Assembly (NCBI RefSeq): GCF_013167895.1
Contig: NZ_BLWC01000001.1
Coordinates: forward strand, 2,480,001-2,544,000
DNA: 64,000 nt
Source: Streptomyces fulvorobeus
Lineage (GTDB): Bacteria > Actinomycetota > Actinomycetes > Streptomycetales > Streptomycetaceae
Direction: 5' to 3'
The number at the start of each line of letters is the position of its first letter. Within the stretch, counting starts at the first letter, position 1. The position numbers were made by a program, and so were the translations under genes. This document shows, in pieces, positions 1-8,530 of this stretch. The notes below the pieces were generated by a model, which was not told the DNA's origin, made no database searches, and was given only the letters and a program-made list of their open reading frames with translations.

Positions 1-531
1 CTCGCGGCCGAACGCTGAGAGGCCGCCGAGGCGCGGGACGTCGGTCGCCGAGTCCGCCCAGTCGATGTTGTCGTTGTGCGTCAGCGTCATGTAGCGCACG
101 CCGAGGGTGTGCAGGGCGCGCAGGGTACCCAGCGAGTTGTTGATGGAGTGGCCGCCCTCGGCGCCCATCAGGGAGGCGATCCGGCCCTCGGCGCGGGCGG
201 TCTCCATGTCGTCGGCGGTCAGTGCGCGCCGCAGGTCCGCGGGGTAGCGGGCCAGCATCTCGGCGACGATGTCGATCTGTTCGAGGGTGGCGCTGACCGC
301 GGCGTCACCGGCCAGGTCGCTGCGGACGTAGACCGACCAGAACTGCGCCCCGACGCCGCCGGCGCGCAGCCGGGGGATGTCGGTGTGCAGGGCGCCGGTG
401 AGGTCGGTGGCGATGTCGCGGGCGTCCAGGTCGTAGCCGACCTGTTCGCGCAGGGCCCAGGGCAGGTCGTTGTGGCCGTCGACGACGGGGTGGGCGGCGA
501 GGAGTTCCCGGGCCCGGTCCAGGTGGTCCAC
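1..531 (-). CDS. Membrane dipeptidase (renal dipeptidase family M19), C-terminal part missing
   Basis: Zinc dipeptidase of the M19/renal dipeptidase family, which hydrolyses L-Xaa-D/L-Xaa dipeptides. The visible 177 codons start at a GTG six bases after the purE stop and hold the N-terminal half of the barrel. The zinc-binding HxD-type motif is seen in [12 protein letters not shown] near residue 17, and the bridging glutamate region in GAEGGHS near residue 120. The reading frame runs off the left edge, so the C-terminal histidine ligands are outside. The tight spacing suggests co-transcription with purK-purE, although the function is unrelated to purine synthesis. Family assignment is firm. 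The natural substrate is unknown. Confidence 0.9.
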   Translation of the reverse strand, partial: MDHLDRARELLAAHPVVDGHNDLPWALREQVGYDLDARDIATDLTGALHTDIPRLRAGGVGAQFWSVYVRSDLAGDAAVSATLEQIDIVAEMLARYPADLRRALTADDMETARAEGRIASLMGAEGGHSINNSLGTLRALHTLGVRYMTLTHNDNIDWADSATDVPRLGGLSAFGRE

Positions 532-537
532 GGTGCC

Positions 538-1074
538 CTACTTCCCGAAGCCGAAGGAGTCGGCGCCCTCGACCTTGGCCCGCAGCCGTTTCCCCTTCTC
601 GGTCGCCTGGTCGTTCAGTTCCCGCTGGAAGTCCCGCATCCGCGTCATCAGCTCGCTGTCGTGGGCGGCGAGGATGCGGGCGGCGAGCAGGCCGGCGTTA
701 CGCGCTCCGCCGACCGAGACGGTGGCGACGGGGACGCCCGCGGGCATCTGCACGATGGAGAGGAGGCTGTCCATGCCGTCGAGGTACTTCAGCGGGACGG
801 GGACGCCGATGACGGGCAGCGGGGTCACCGACGCGAGCATGCCGGGCAGGTGGGCCGCGCCGCCCGCGCCCGCGATGATCGCCTTGAGACCGCGGCCGGC
901 CGCCTCCTCGCCGTACGCGATCATCTCGCGGGGCATGCGGTGGGCGGAGACGACGTCGACCTCGTAGGGGATCTCGAACTCGTCGAGGGCCTTCGCGGCT
1001 GCTTCCATGACGGGCCAGTCGGAGTCCGAGCCCATGACGATGCCAATGACGGGGGCGGTACCGGGGGAGGTCAT
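538..1074 (-). CDS. purE: N5-carboxyaminoimidazole ribonucleotide mutase PurE
   Basis: Class I PurE converts N5-CAIR to CAIR in de novo purine synthesis, acting after PurK. The 178-residue length is usual. The phosphate/active-site loop GSDSDWPVM (residues 15-23), SAHR (43-46) and [11 protein letters not shown] (69-79) are all present. The start ATG overlaps the purK stop in an ATGA arrangement, so the two genes are probably translationally coupled. Cytoplasmic octamer by family knowledge. Confidence 0.97.
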   Translation of the reverse strand: MTSPGTAPVIGIVMGSDSDWPVMEAAAKALDEFEIPYEVDVVSAHRMPREMIAYGEEAAGRGLKAIIAGAGGAAHLPGMLASVTPLPVIGVPVPLKYLDGMDSLLSIVQMPAGVPVATVSVGGARNAGLLAARILAAHDSELMTRMRDFQRELNDQATEKGKRLRAKVEGADSFGFGK

Positions 1075-2210
1075 TCGGTGATCGTTCCTCGCAGGTAGTC
1101 GGCCGCGTGCCGGGCGCGCTCCCGCACGTCCGCCAGGTCGTCGCCGTAGGTGTTGACGTGCCCGACCTTGCGGCCCGGCTTCACGTCCTTGCCGTACATG
1201 TGGATCTTGAGCTGCGGGTCACGGGCCATGCAGTGCAGATACGCCTGGTACATGTCCGGGTAGTCACCGCCCAGGACGTTGCACATGACCGTCCACGGGG
1301 CGCGCGGGCGCGGGTCGCCCAGCGGGAGGTCCAGGACCGCCCGCACGTGGTTGGCGAACTGCGAGGTGATCGCGCCGTCCTGGGTCCAGTGCCCGGAGTT
1401 GTGCGGGCGCATCGCCAGTTCGTTGACGAGAATGCGGCCGTCCCGGGTCTCGAACAGCTCGACGGCCAGGTGGCCGACGACTCCGAGCTCGGCGGCGATC
1501 CGCAGGGCGAGCTGCTGGGCCTCGCCCGCGAGCCGCTCGTCGAGGCCGGGGGCCGGGGCGATGACCGTGTCGCAGACGCCGTCGACCTGGATCGACTCGA
1601 CGACCGGGTAGGCGACGGCCTGGCCGTGCGGGGAGCGGACGATGTTGGCCGCCAGCTCCCGTACGAAGTCGACCTTCTCCTCCGCGAGGACGGGGACGCC
1701 CGCCCGGAAGGGCTCGGCCGCGTCCTCCTCGGAGCGGACGACCCACACGCCCTTGCCGTCGTAGCCGCCGCGGACCGTCTTGAGGATCACGGGGAAGCCG
1801 CCGGCCTCGGCCGCGAAGGCGGCGGCGTCGGCCGGGTCCCGGACCAGGCGGTGGCGGGGGCAGGGTGCGCCGATCTCGGTGAGTCTGGCCCGCATCACCC
1901 CCTTGTCCTGGGCGTGCACCAGGGCGTCGGGGCCGGGGCGGACGGGGATGCCGTCCGCCTCCAGGGCCCGCAGGTGCTCTGTCGGCACGTGCTCGTGATC
2001 GAAGGTGATCACGTCGCAGCCGCGCGCGAAGGCCCGCAGCGTGTCCAGGTCGCGATAGTCGCCGATGACGACTTCGCTCACCACCTGGGCCGCCGAGTCC
2101 TGGGGGGTGTCACTGAGGAGCTTGAATTTCAGGCCGAGGGGGATACCCGCCTCGTGGGTCATACGGGCGAGCTGACCGCCGCCGACCATGCCGACTACCG
2201 GGAACGTCAC
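1071..2210 (-). CDS. purK: N5-carboxyaminoimidazole ribonucleotide synthase PurK
   Basis: ATP-grasp enzyme that makes N5-CAIR from AIR, bicarbonate and ATP and hands it to PurE. I place the start at the GTG at 2210 because a GGAGGG ribosome site lies directly upstream and the protein then begins with the family-typical nucleotide-fold segment containing VGGGQLARM. The frame stays open for 52 further codons upstream, but these are low-complexity and unlike the family. The ATP-grasp segment [14 protein letters not shown] and the C-terminal [14 protein letters not shown] block are intact. 379 residues, normal length. It is first in a purK-purE-dipeptidase operon and divergent from the GtrA gene. 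Confidence 0.96.
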   Translation of the reverse strand: MTFPVVGMVGGGQLARMTHEAGIPLGLKFKLLSDTPQDSAAQVVSEVVIGDYRDLDTLRAFARGCDVITFDHEHVPTEHLRALEADGIPVRPGPDALVHAQDKGVMRARLTEIGAPCPRHRLVRDPADAAAFAAEAGGFPVILKTVRGGYDGKGVWVVRSEEDAAEPFRAGVPVLAEEKVDFVRELAANIVRSPHGQAVAYPVVESIQVDGVCDTVIAPAPGLDERLAGEAQQLALRIAAELGVVGHLAVELFETRDGRILVNELAMRPHNSGHWTQDGAITSQFANHVRAVLDLPLGDPRPRAPWTVMCNVLGGDYPDMYQAYLHCMARDPQLKIHMYGKDVKPGRKVGHVNTYGDDLADVRERARHAADYLRGTITE

Positions 2211-2429
2211 CCCTCCAGAGTATCCGCCGCGCCGGGGCCCTCCGGACGGCGGACCGGTGGCGGACAGGTGACGGACAGGTGCCGGGGCGGACGGGGGCGT
2301 GCCGCACCGCACCGCATTCCCCTGGCTTCCGGCCGCGCCCTCCTCCCCCGCGCTCACCGCCATCACACGGGAGGGCTGGTTAGCATGGCCGGGTTGACGA
2401 AACCGAACGGACGGGGCTGAGCGGTCACC

Positions 2430-3029
2430 ATGGACGAACGTGGCGCATTGCGGGCCCGCCTGGATGTTCTGGGCCGGGAGGCCGCCAAGTTCGGCGCGGT
2501 CGGCGCGGTCGGCGTGCTGGTCAACATCGCGGTCTCCAACCTGATCTGGCGCACCACCGACATTCCGGTGGTCCGGGCCGGCCTCATGGCGACCTGCGTC
2601 GCCATCCTCTTCAACTACGTGGGCTTCCGTTACTGGACCTACCGGGACCGCGACAAGAGGCGCAGGACCCGGGAGCTGATGCTGTTCCTGGCGTTCAGCG
2701 CCGTGGGCGCGGTGATCGAGGTCGGGGTGCTGTACGCGGCGACGTACGGGTTCGGCTGGGACACCCCGCTCCAGAACAACGTCTTCAAGATCGTCGGGAT
2801 CGGGGTCGCGACCCTGTTCCGCTTCTGGTCCTACCGGACCTGGGTGTTCAAGGCGCTGCCCGCCAAAGGGGCGGAAGGGGCTGCGGAGGCCCCGGAGGCC
2901 CCGGATGCGGCCGTGACGCCGGAGGACGTTTCCGCGTCGGCGGAGACCGCGCCCCAGCCGCCCCGTACCCCGCCGGTCCCGCTGGTCGAGCAGGTCACGC
3001 GGGTGGAGCCGGGCCCCGTACGCAACTGA
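2430..3029 (+). CDS. GtrA family membrane protein
   Basis: Small polytopic protein of the GtrA family, whose members are thought to move polyprenyl-linked sugars across the membrane or assist cell-surface glycan decoration. Four hydrophobic segments are visible at about residues 20-40, 47-66, 84-105 and 115-133, with the typical FNYVGFRYWTYRDR block after the second. The last ~60 residues are a Pro/Ala/Glu-rich cytoplasmic tail not needed for family membership. The ATG has only a weak upstream ribosome site. No glycosyltransferase lies next to it, so the substrate cannot be inferred. Confidence 0.85.
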   Translation: MDERGALRARLDVLGREAAKFGAVGAVGVLVNIAVSNLIWRTTDIPVVRAGLMATCVAILFNYVGFRYWTYRDRDKRRRTRELMLFLAFSAVGAVIEVGVLYAATYGFGWDTPLQNNVFKIVGIGVATLFRFWSYRTWVFKALPAKGAEGAAEAPEAPDAAVTPEDVSASAETAPQPPRTPPVPLVEQVTRVEPGPVRN

Positions 3030-3048
3030 GCGCGGTCACTGGGAGCGG

Positions 3049-4314
3049 TCAGCGCACCGGACGGTCCTCGTCCTTGCGTTTCCTGGCCACCCTGCTGAGG
3101 AAGAGGGCGAAGACCGGGGGCTGCTGCTGAAGCAGCTCCAGCCGCCCGCCGTCCGCCTCCGCGAGGTCCCGGGCGACGGCGAGGCCGATCCCGGTGGAGT
3201 TGCGGCCGCTGATCGTGCGCTCGAAGATCCGCGCACCGAGGTCGGCGGGGACGCCCGGCCCCTCGTCCGTCACCTCGATGACCACCTGGTTGCCGGTGAC
3301 CCGGGTGCGCAGCGCGACCGTACCGCCTCCGTGCATCAGCGAGTTCTCGATCAGCGCGGCGAGCACCTGCGCCACCGCGCCGGGGGTCCCGACCGCCCGC
3401 AGTCCGTGCTTGCCGGAGCAGACGACCGCGCGGCCGGCGCTGCGGTAGGCGGGGCGCCACTCCTCGATCTGCTGCTTGACGACCTCGTCGAGGTCGAAGA
3501 CGACGGCGGAGCCGGTACGCGGGTCGCGCGAGTTGGTCAGCAGCCGCTCCACCACGTCGGTCAGCCGCTCGACCTGGGTCAGGGCGATGTGCGCCTCCTC
3601 CTTCACCGTCTCCAGGTCCTCGGTGACGGAGATCTCCTCGATCCGCATGGAGAGCGCGGTGAGCGGGGTGCGGAGCTGGTGCGAGGCGTCGGCGGCGAGG
3701 CGCCGTTCCGCCGTCAGCATCCGGGCGATCCGCTCGGCTGAGGAGTCCAGGACGTCGGCCACGCGGTCCAGCTCCGGGACCCCGTACCGCTTGTGGCGGG
3801 GGCGTGGGTCACCGGAGCCGAGGCGTTCCGCCGTCTCGGCGAGGTCGGTCAGCGGTGAGGCCAGCCGGTTGGCCTGGCGTACGGCGAGGAGTACGGCCGA
3901 GACGATCGCGAGGAGCGCCACCGCGCCGATGATCAGGAGGGTGCGGCCGAGCTCGCGGGTGACGGCCGAACCGGACTCCTCGACGGTGACCCTCTCCCCC
4001 TGTTCCCCCGTCGTCGAGCTGCGGATGACGTCACCCTCGGGGCGCTCGCCGACCTCGATGGGGTCCCGGCCCGGGATGTCCACCCGTGCGTAGCGGTTGG
4101 AGTCGACCTGCTCGGCCAGGACGCCGGCGGTGATCCGCTCGTCACCGAGCAGCCGGCTGTCCACGACGCTGATCAGCCGCAGCGCCTCGGAGTCGACGCT
4201 CTCCTGGGCGCTGCTGCTGATGGTGCGGCTCTCCACGAGGACGAGGGAGACGCCGAAGACGGCGATCACCACGAGCACCACGGCGAGCGTGGAGTTGATC
4301 AGTCGACGGCGCAT
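3049..4314 (-). CDS. Two-component sensor histidine kinase
   Basis: Membrane sensor kinase paired with the response regulator directly upstream (15-base gap). Order: transmembrane segment at about 8-28, extracytoplasmic domain of ~95 residues, second transmembrane segment at about 124-144, HAMP linker, HisKA with phospho-acceptor His212 in DASHQLRTPLTAL, then a HATPase domain with an N box (AALIENSLMHGG) and the G1/G2 signatures DEGPGVP and GIGLAVARDLAE. 421 residues, a standard size. The external domain shows no recognisable ligand-binding fold, so the signal is unknown. Confidence 0.93.
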   Translation of the reverse strand: MRRRLINSTLAVVLVVIAVFGVSLVLVESRTISSSAQESVDSEALRLISVVDSRLLGDERITAGVLAEQVDSNRYARVDIPGRDPIEVGERPEGDVIRSSTTGEQGERVTVEESGSAVTRELGRTLLIIGAVALLAIVSAVLLAVRQANRLASPLTDLAETAERLGSGDPRPRHKRYGVPELDRVADVLDSSAERIARMLTAERRLAADASHQLRTPLTALSMRIEEISVTEDLETVKEEAHIALTQVERLTDVVERLLTNSRDPRTGSAVVFDLDEVVKQQIEEWRPAYRSAGRAVVCSGKHGLRAVGTPGAVAQVLAALIENSLMHGGGTVALRTRVTGNQVVIEVTDEGPGVPADLGARIFERTISGRNSTGIGLAVARDLAEADGGRLELLQQQPPVFALFLSRVARKRKDEDRPVR

Positions 4315-4329
4315 GAGTGTCTCTGTACG

Positions 4330-5007
4330 TCAGCTCTTCTCGAACCGGAAGCCGACGCCCCGCACCGTCGCGATGTAGCGGGGGTTGGCGGCGTCGTCGC
4401 CGAGCTTCTTGCGGAGCCAGGAGATGTGCATGTCGAGCGTCTTGGTGGAGGACCACCAGGTGGTGTCCCAGACCTCGCGCATCAGCTGGTCCCGGGTGAC
4501 GACCCGGCCGGCGTCCCGGACGAGGACGCGCAGCAGGTCGAATTCCTTGGCGGTGAGCTGGAGTTCCTCGTCGCCCATCCAGGCCCGGTGCGACTCGACG
4601 TCGATGCGCACGCCGTGGGTCGCGGGCTGCACCGCGGGCTCGGTCGCGCCGCGCCGCAGCAGGGCCCGGACCCGGGCCAGCAGTTCGGCGAGGCGGAAGG
4701 GCTTGGTGACGTAGTCGTCGGCCCCCGCGTCGAGACCGACCACGGTGTCGACCTCGTCGGCGCGGGCGGTCAGCACCAGGATCGGTACGGCGAGTCCGTC
4801 ACCGCGCAGTCGGCGGGCGACTTCGAGGCCGTCCATCCCGGGCAGCCCCAGGTCGAGCACGACGAGATCGATACCGCCCTGGAGTCCGGCGTCCAGCGCG
4901 GAAGGACCGTCCTGCCGGACTTCGACCTCGTAACCCTCCCGACGCAGTGCGCGGGCCAGTGGCTCCGAGATGGACGCGTCGTCCTCGGCGAGCAGTACAC
5001 GGGTCAT
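4330..5007 (-). CDS. OmpR/PhoB-family response regulator
   Basis: DNA-binding response regulator of 225 residues. The receiver domain has the acidic pair at residues 9-10, the phospho-acceptor Asp52 in VVLDLGLPGMDG and Lys102 in VTKPFR. The C-terminal winged helix has the OmpR-type LTAKEFDLLRVLV and VRGVGFRFE segments. It is the first gene of an RR-HK operon, so it is transcribed leftward away from the peptide transporter. Its promoter must lie in the 5008-5170 region, back-to-back with whatever drives the transporter leader. Confidence 0.95.
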   Translation of the reverse strand: MTRVLLAEDDASISEPLARALRREGYEVEVRQDGPSALDAGLQGGIDLVVLDLGLPGMDGLEVARRLRGDGLAVPILVLTARADEVDTVVGLDAGADDYVTKPFRLAELLARVRALLRRGATEPAVQPATHGVRIDVESHRAWMGDEELQLTAKEFDLLRVLVRDAGRVVTRDQLMREVWDTTWWSSTKTLDMHISWLRKKLGDDAANPRYIATVRGVGFRFEKS

Positions 5008-5170
5008 GGGGTGATGGTAGTCCGCACGGAGGGCGAGGAGTGAGGTGCTGGTGCAGCCCTCTGTATCTGGGCAGCGAACTCTCTGTGGACCTTCGAAGAT
5101 GAGACCCTGGTTCCGACATCACCTGTGATCCATGTCTCAAGTCCTTTCATAACCCGCACTGTCGTGTCGT

Positions 5171-5221
5171 ATGGTGTTCCGACGCCTGATGCACTACGGA
5201 AGGACCTTTGGGCAGCTTTGA
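5171..5221 (+). CDS. Possible 16-residue leader peptide overlapping a terminator
   Basis: A short frame, MVFRRLMHYGRTFGQL, begins at ATG 5171 and ends with TGA at 5219-5221, inside the loop of the hairpin at 5203-5233. A ribosome reaching the stop would cover the 5' arm of that hairpin, the geometry used by attenuation leaders. There is no convincing Shine-Dalgarno sequence, so translation is uncertain and this is a hypothesis rather than a supported gene. Confidence 0.2.
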   Translation: MVFRRLMHYGRTFGQL

Positions 5222-5239
5222 GCGCCAAGGGTCTTTTTT
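5201..5239 (+). terminator. Intrinsic terminator inside the POT transporter leader
   Basis: Nine-base-pair stem, arms 5203-5211 and 5225-5233 with one G-U pair, followed at once by six T residues (5234-5239). The U-tract is only downstream on the + strand. No complete gene ends here on that strand, so it must end a short transcript started after 5008: either a small RNA or an attenuated leader of the transporter 255 bases downstream. Confidence 0.7.
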
Positions 5240-5246
5240 CTGTGCG

Positions 5247-5370
5247 GGCCGGTGCCCACCGGCCTTGAAGGTGAATGACCTGTGGGCCGGGCCCGGCGCG
5301 TACTGCGCGCGCCGGGTGTGGATCCCGCTGCGGTCGGCTCCTCCTGCTCCGGCATCGACTCCGTACGGAG
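5247..5370 (+). repeat. Run of inverted repeats in the transporter leader
   Basis: Three perfect inverted repeats follow the terminator: 8 bp arms at 5247-5254/5257-5264, 9 bp arms at 5292-5300/5308-5316, and a 12-base palindrome CTCCGTACGGAG at 5359-5370. With the terminator they occupy most of the 487-base gap between the response regulator and the transporter. They could be RNA structure in a long 5' untranslated region or DNA operators. Confidence 0.55.
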
Positions 5371-5494
5371 AGCGGTGGCCTGAGCGGGTCCCTTCGAGTG
5401 GAGGGGACGGGGCAGGTCCGCGCCGGTGCCGGCCACCCCTCACCGGGCGCGTAACGCTCACGAGGCGACGCGTCCCGACCAGCAAGGATCGACC

Positions 5495-6979
5495 ATGGCT
5501 TCCAGCCTGACGAAGGATTCCGTCAGTACCGGCGGTAAGACCTTCTTCGGCCACCCCCGCGGCCTGGCCACTCTCTTCATGACGGAGATGTGGGAGCGCT
5601 TCAGCTACTACGGAATGCGCGCACTCCTCCCGCTGTACCTCATCGCCCCGAACGGGCTCGACATGAACGCGGGTACGGCCACCGCGATCTACTCGGTCTA
5701 CCTCTCCCTGGTGTACCTGCTCGCCATGCCCGGCGGCTGGTTCGGTGACCGTGTCTGGGGTCCGCGCAAGACCGTCGCCATCGCGGGCGGGGTCATCATG
5801 ATCGGCCACCTGACGCTGGCGCTGCCGTCCGAAGGCACGTTCTTCGCCGGTCTCGGGCTGGTGGCGATCGGTTCCGGGCTGCTGAAGTCCAACATCTCGA
5901 CGATGGTCGGCCACCTCTACGACGGCCCGGACGACCCGCGCCGCGACGGTGGCTTCACGATCTTCTACATGGGCATCAACATGGGTGCCTTCGCGGCGCC
6001 CCTGGTCATCGGCACCATCGGTGAGAACGTCAACTGGCACCTGGGCTTCGCGATCGCCGCGCTCGGCATGGGCCTGGGCGTCGCGCAGTTCCTGCTCGGT
6101 ACGCGTCACCTGAACGAGCGCAGCCTCGTCGTCCCGAAGCCGCTGGACCGCGCCGAACGCGCGTCGACCCTGCGCAAGGCCATGATCTGGATGGGCGTCG
6201 CGGCCGTCTTCTACGCCGGCACCGTCGTGACGGGCGTCTACACGCTCAACTGGCTCCTGGTCCCGATCACCATCGCCGGTCTGGTCATCCCGGTGATCGT
6301 CCTGGCGCGCATCAAGCGCGACAAGGACCTCAGCGCCGCCGAGCAGTCGAAGATGTCCGGCTACATCTGGTTCTTCGTCGCCGCCGCCATCTTCTGGATG
6401 ATCTACGACCAGGGCGGCTCGACGCTGGCGATCTTCGCCGAGTCCTCCGCGGAGAACTCGGTCCTCGGCTGGGACTTCCCCGTCTCCTGGTACCAGTCGG
6501 TCAACCCGGTCCTGATCATGGCGCTGGCCCCGGTCTTCGCCGCCTTCTGGCTGGCGCTGAACCGGCGGGGCAAGGAGCCGAGCACCATCGTGAAGTTCAG
6601 CTCCGGTCTGGTGCTGGTCGGTGCGTCGTTCTTCGTCTTCCTGCTGCCGCTGACGATCGCGGGCGACGGCCACAAGGCCGCCGCAATGTGGCTGGTCGCG
6701 ATCTACTTCATCCAGACCGTCGCCGAGCTGACGCTCTCCCCGGTCGGCCTCTCCGTCACCACGAAGATGGCGCCGGCCAAGTACGCCAGCCAGATGATGG
6801 GTGTCTGGTTCCTGGCGGTGACGGCCGGTGACTGCACCACCGGTCTGCTGTCCATCGCCGGGGTCGAGCTCAACGGCACCGGAGTGGTCGCCCTCCAGGC
6901 CGCCCTCGCGGTGCTCGCGGGTGTCGCGATCTTCATGTACCGCGGCAAGGTCAAGGAACTCATGGGCAACGTCCGCTGA
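5495..6979 (+). CDS. POT/PTR2-family proton-dependent oligopeptide transporter
   Basis: Integral membrane di/tripeptide:proton symporter, 494 residues. Family marks are the ExxER motif in EMWERFSYYGMRALL (31-45), the PTR2-type GGWFGDRVWGPRKT loop after helix 3 and about 14 hydrophobic segments. I use ATG 5495, which has AAGGA about eight bases upstream. The frame extends 23 codons further but has no ribosome site there. It is a single-gene unit behind an unusually long, hairpin-rich leader with an internal terminator, which suggests regulated read-through. It ends in a strong hairpin before the convergent anti-sigma gene. Confidence 0.93.
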   Translation: MASSLTKDSVSTGGKTFFGHPRGLATLFMTEMWERFSYYGMRALLPLYLIAPNGLDMNAGTATAIYSVYLSLVYLLAMPGGWFGDRVWGPRKTVAIAGGVIMIGHLTLALPSEGTFFAGLGLVAIGSGLLKSNISTMVGHLYDGPDDPRRDGGFTIFYMGINMGAFAAPLVIGTIGENVNWHLGFAIAALGMGLGVAQFLLGTRHLNERSLVVPKPLDRAERASTLRKAMIWMGVAAVFYAGTVVTGVYTLNWLLVPITIAGLVIPVIVLARIKRDKDLSAAEQSKMSGYIWFFVAAAIFWMIYDQGGSTLAIFAESSAENSVLGWDFPVSWYQSVNPVLIMALAPVFAAFWLALNRRGKEPSTIVKFSSGLVLVGASFFVFLLPLTIAGDGHKAAAMWLVAIYFIQTVAELTLSPVGLSVTTKMAPAKYASQMMGVWFLAVTAGDCTTGLLSIAGVELNGTGVVALQAALAVLAGVAIFMYRGKVKELMGNVR

Positions 6980-6996
6980 CGTACGTCCTCACCCGC

Positions 6997-7038
6997 AAGG
7001 AGGGCCGCCGCACCGATCCCGGTGCGGCGGCCCTCCTT
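6997..7038. terminator. Strong hairpin terminator after the POT transporter
   Basis: Perfect 18 bp stem, arms 6997-7014 and 7021-7038, with a six-base loop. No T-run, as is usual for Streptomyces terminators. It sits between convergent genes and can serve both strands. Confidence 0.85.
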
Positions 7039-7131
7039 CGTCATGCCCTGGTGGCTGGCGGGTCCGGGCCGTGACGGGAGTCCGTAAGGCTGCCGGACGT
7101 TGTTCTACGCCCTAGGGGCCAGACATGACAG

Positions 7132-7158
7132 AGGAGCGCACCGATCCGGTGCGCTCCT
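7132..7158 (-). terminator. Hairpin terminator after the anti-sigma gene
   Basis: Perfect 11 bp stem, arms 7132-7142 and 7148-7158, loop GATCC, 35 bases downstream of the anti-sigma stop. Its inner stem (CGCACC/GGTGCG) and loop start repeat those of the 6997-7038 hairpin, so the two look related. Confidence 0.7.
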
Positions 7159-7193
7159 GCGAGGACGAGCCCGGGCACGGCCCGGAGGGGGGA

Positions 7194-7685
7194 TCACGCG
7201 GGGGAGGCGAGCTCCGCCCAGACGGTCTTGCCCGGTGATTCGGGCGTACGGGTGACGCCCCAGTCCAGGCAGAGCCGCTGCACGATGAACATCCCGTGGC
7301 CGCCGGGCCGCCCCGCGCGGTGCGGGGTGCGCGGCGTGGGCTGACCCGCGCCGCGGTCGACGACCTCCACCCGCAGCGCCTTGGGCGTGTGCCCGATACG
7401 GAGCTCCTCGGGGCCGTCCGCGTGCAGGCAGGCGTTCGTGACCAGCTCGGAGACGACCAGCAGCACGTCCTCGGCGGCGGCGCGCCGGTCGGCCCCCGCC
7501 GCCGGGAGCCAGCCCCAGTCGTACAGTGCCTGCCGGGCGAAATCGCGGGCCATCGGCACGATGCCGCTGGCCTGCCCCAGTGAGAGCGTGCGCCACTGCC
7601 GGTCGCCCGGGGTGGCGTCGGGCTCGCCCGCGCCGTCCGAGTCGCGGCCGAGGTCGCCCGGCGGATGCTGCCGGGTGGTGCTCAT
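7194..7685 (-). CDS. RsbW-like anti-sigma factor (HATPase_c family)
   Basis: 163-residue ATP-binding serine kinase/anti-sigma factor of the RsbW/SpoIIAB type. The N box SELVTNACLHA, G1 box DRGAG and G2 box GGHGMFIVQRL are present in order. In partner switching such a protein holds a SigB-family sigma factor and is released by an unphosphorylated STAS antagonist. Both likely partners are beside it: the STAS protein at 7880-8248 on the same strand and the sigma factor at 8531. The 194-base gap to the STAS gene suggests it may have its own promoter. Position matches the sigI locus of S. coelicolor from memory. Confidence 0.88.
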   Translation of the reverse strand: MSTTRQHPPGDLGRDSDGAGEPDATPGDRQWRTLSLGQASGIVPMARDFARQALYDWGWLPAAGADRRAAAEDVLLVVSELVTNACLHADGPEELRIGHTPKALRVEVVDRGAGQPTPRTPHRAGRPGGHGMFIVQRLCLDWGVTRTPESPGKTVWAELASPA

Positions 7686-7879
7686 CAGCGCTTCACCTCA
7701 CCGATTCACCATGTCGCCATTGAACGGATAACTGATCAGATACAGAGTGTGCGGGCTGCCAGGACGCCACCGAGGTGTCTCCTGCCCTGCCGAATCGTGA
7801 CAACACCCACTCGGGCCACGTGATCGTGTGACGAGGGCGGCAGATGTGGCGCCCGGGACCCCGGGGTGTGTGCCCGCGG

Positions 7880-8248
7880 TCAGGGCTTGAGTGCGTCTTC
7901 GAGTGAGGCGTGGACGGTGAACACCGCGTCGGCCCCGGTGATCTCGAAGACTCTCGCCACGACGGGCCGCATGCCGGCCAGGTGGACACCGCCGCCTTCC
8001 GCCTCGGATCTGAGACGTGCGCCCAGCAGGACGTTCAGTCCGGTCGAGTCGCAGAAATCAAGGCGCGAGCAGTCGACCACCAGGCGCACGCGCCCCTGCT
8101 CGACCGCACTCTCCAGAGGCTCTCGCAGCAAGTCCGCGGTGTGGTGATCGAGCTCACCCACCGGCGTCACAACCTCGCTGTGCCCTTCGGTTCGAACCTC
8201 GACGTGAAGCCGACCCCGGTTCGCACTGCCGACCGTCCCGCGGTCCAT
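7880..8248 (-). CDS. STAS-domain anti-anti-sigma factor
   Basis: 122-residue SpoIIAA/RsbV-type antagonist. The phosphorylatable serine is Ser68 in DFCDSTGLN, the family's conserved DSxG-like site, within a single STAS fold. Dephosphorylated, it should bind the anti-sigma factor encoded just downstream and free the sigma factor encoded divergently at 8531. Pairing is inferred from position. Streptomyces has many such proteins and cross-talk is possible. Confidence 0.9.
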   Translation of the reverse strand: MDRGTVGSANRGRLHVEVRTEGHSEVVTPVGELDHHTADLLREPLESAVEQGRVRLVVDCSRLDFCDSTGLNVLLGARLRSEAEGGGVHLAGMRPVVARVFEITGADAVFTVHASLEDALKP

Positions 8249-8399
8249 GCCCGTTCCTCTTCGTCGTCCGTCACCGCCCGCGCGTGTTTCTGCGCGGCTG
8301 TCTGCCTAGCTATCGCCGACGTTCGAGAAACAGTACGCGTTCCGTACGCCACGCGGTACCCGAAGAACTTGACAAAGCGGACATAGGACATGATTTGCA

Positions 8400-8428
8400 G
8401 CTTGTAAGTCGCAGCAGGAACCGGGTAA
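8400..8428 (+). promoter_or_regulatory. Possible SigB-type promoter of the sigma-factor gene
   Basis: GGGTAA at 8423-8428 resembles the -10 of SigB/SigF-family promoters, and GCTTGT at 8400-8405 is a weak -35 match 17 bases upstream. It lies about 100 bases before the sigma start. If real it would mean autoregulation. Confidence 0.3.
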
Positions 8429-8530
8429 GGGTAGGGACATACCAATTTTCGTGGCTTCGGAGGCGCCGCTTCACCGCAGGAACACGTATAGGCATCGGCA
8501 GCCATATGCCGAGAACGATGGAGGAGAAGC

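Noticed and set aside
76..1098. Long + strand open frames antisense to purE/dipeptidase and similar shadow frames throughout
   Set aside because: They lie opposite well-recognised genes, have His/Gly/Ala-rich low-complexity products and no ribosome sites. This is usual for high-GC DNA.
2211..2366. N-terminal extension of PurK upstream of 2210
   Set aside because: Non-conserved low-complexity residues. GTG 2210 has a strong ribosome site and gives the normal PurK N-terminus.
5008..5240. T-box riboswitch upstream of the POT transporter
   Set aside because: A terminator is present but I find no T-box consensus bulge or specifier-loop structure.
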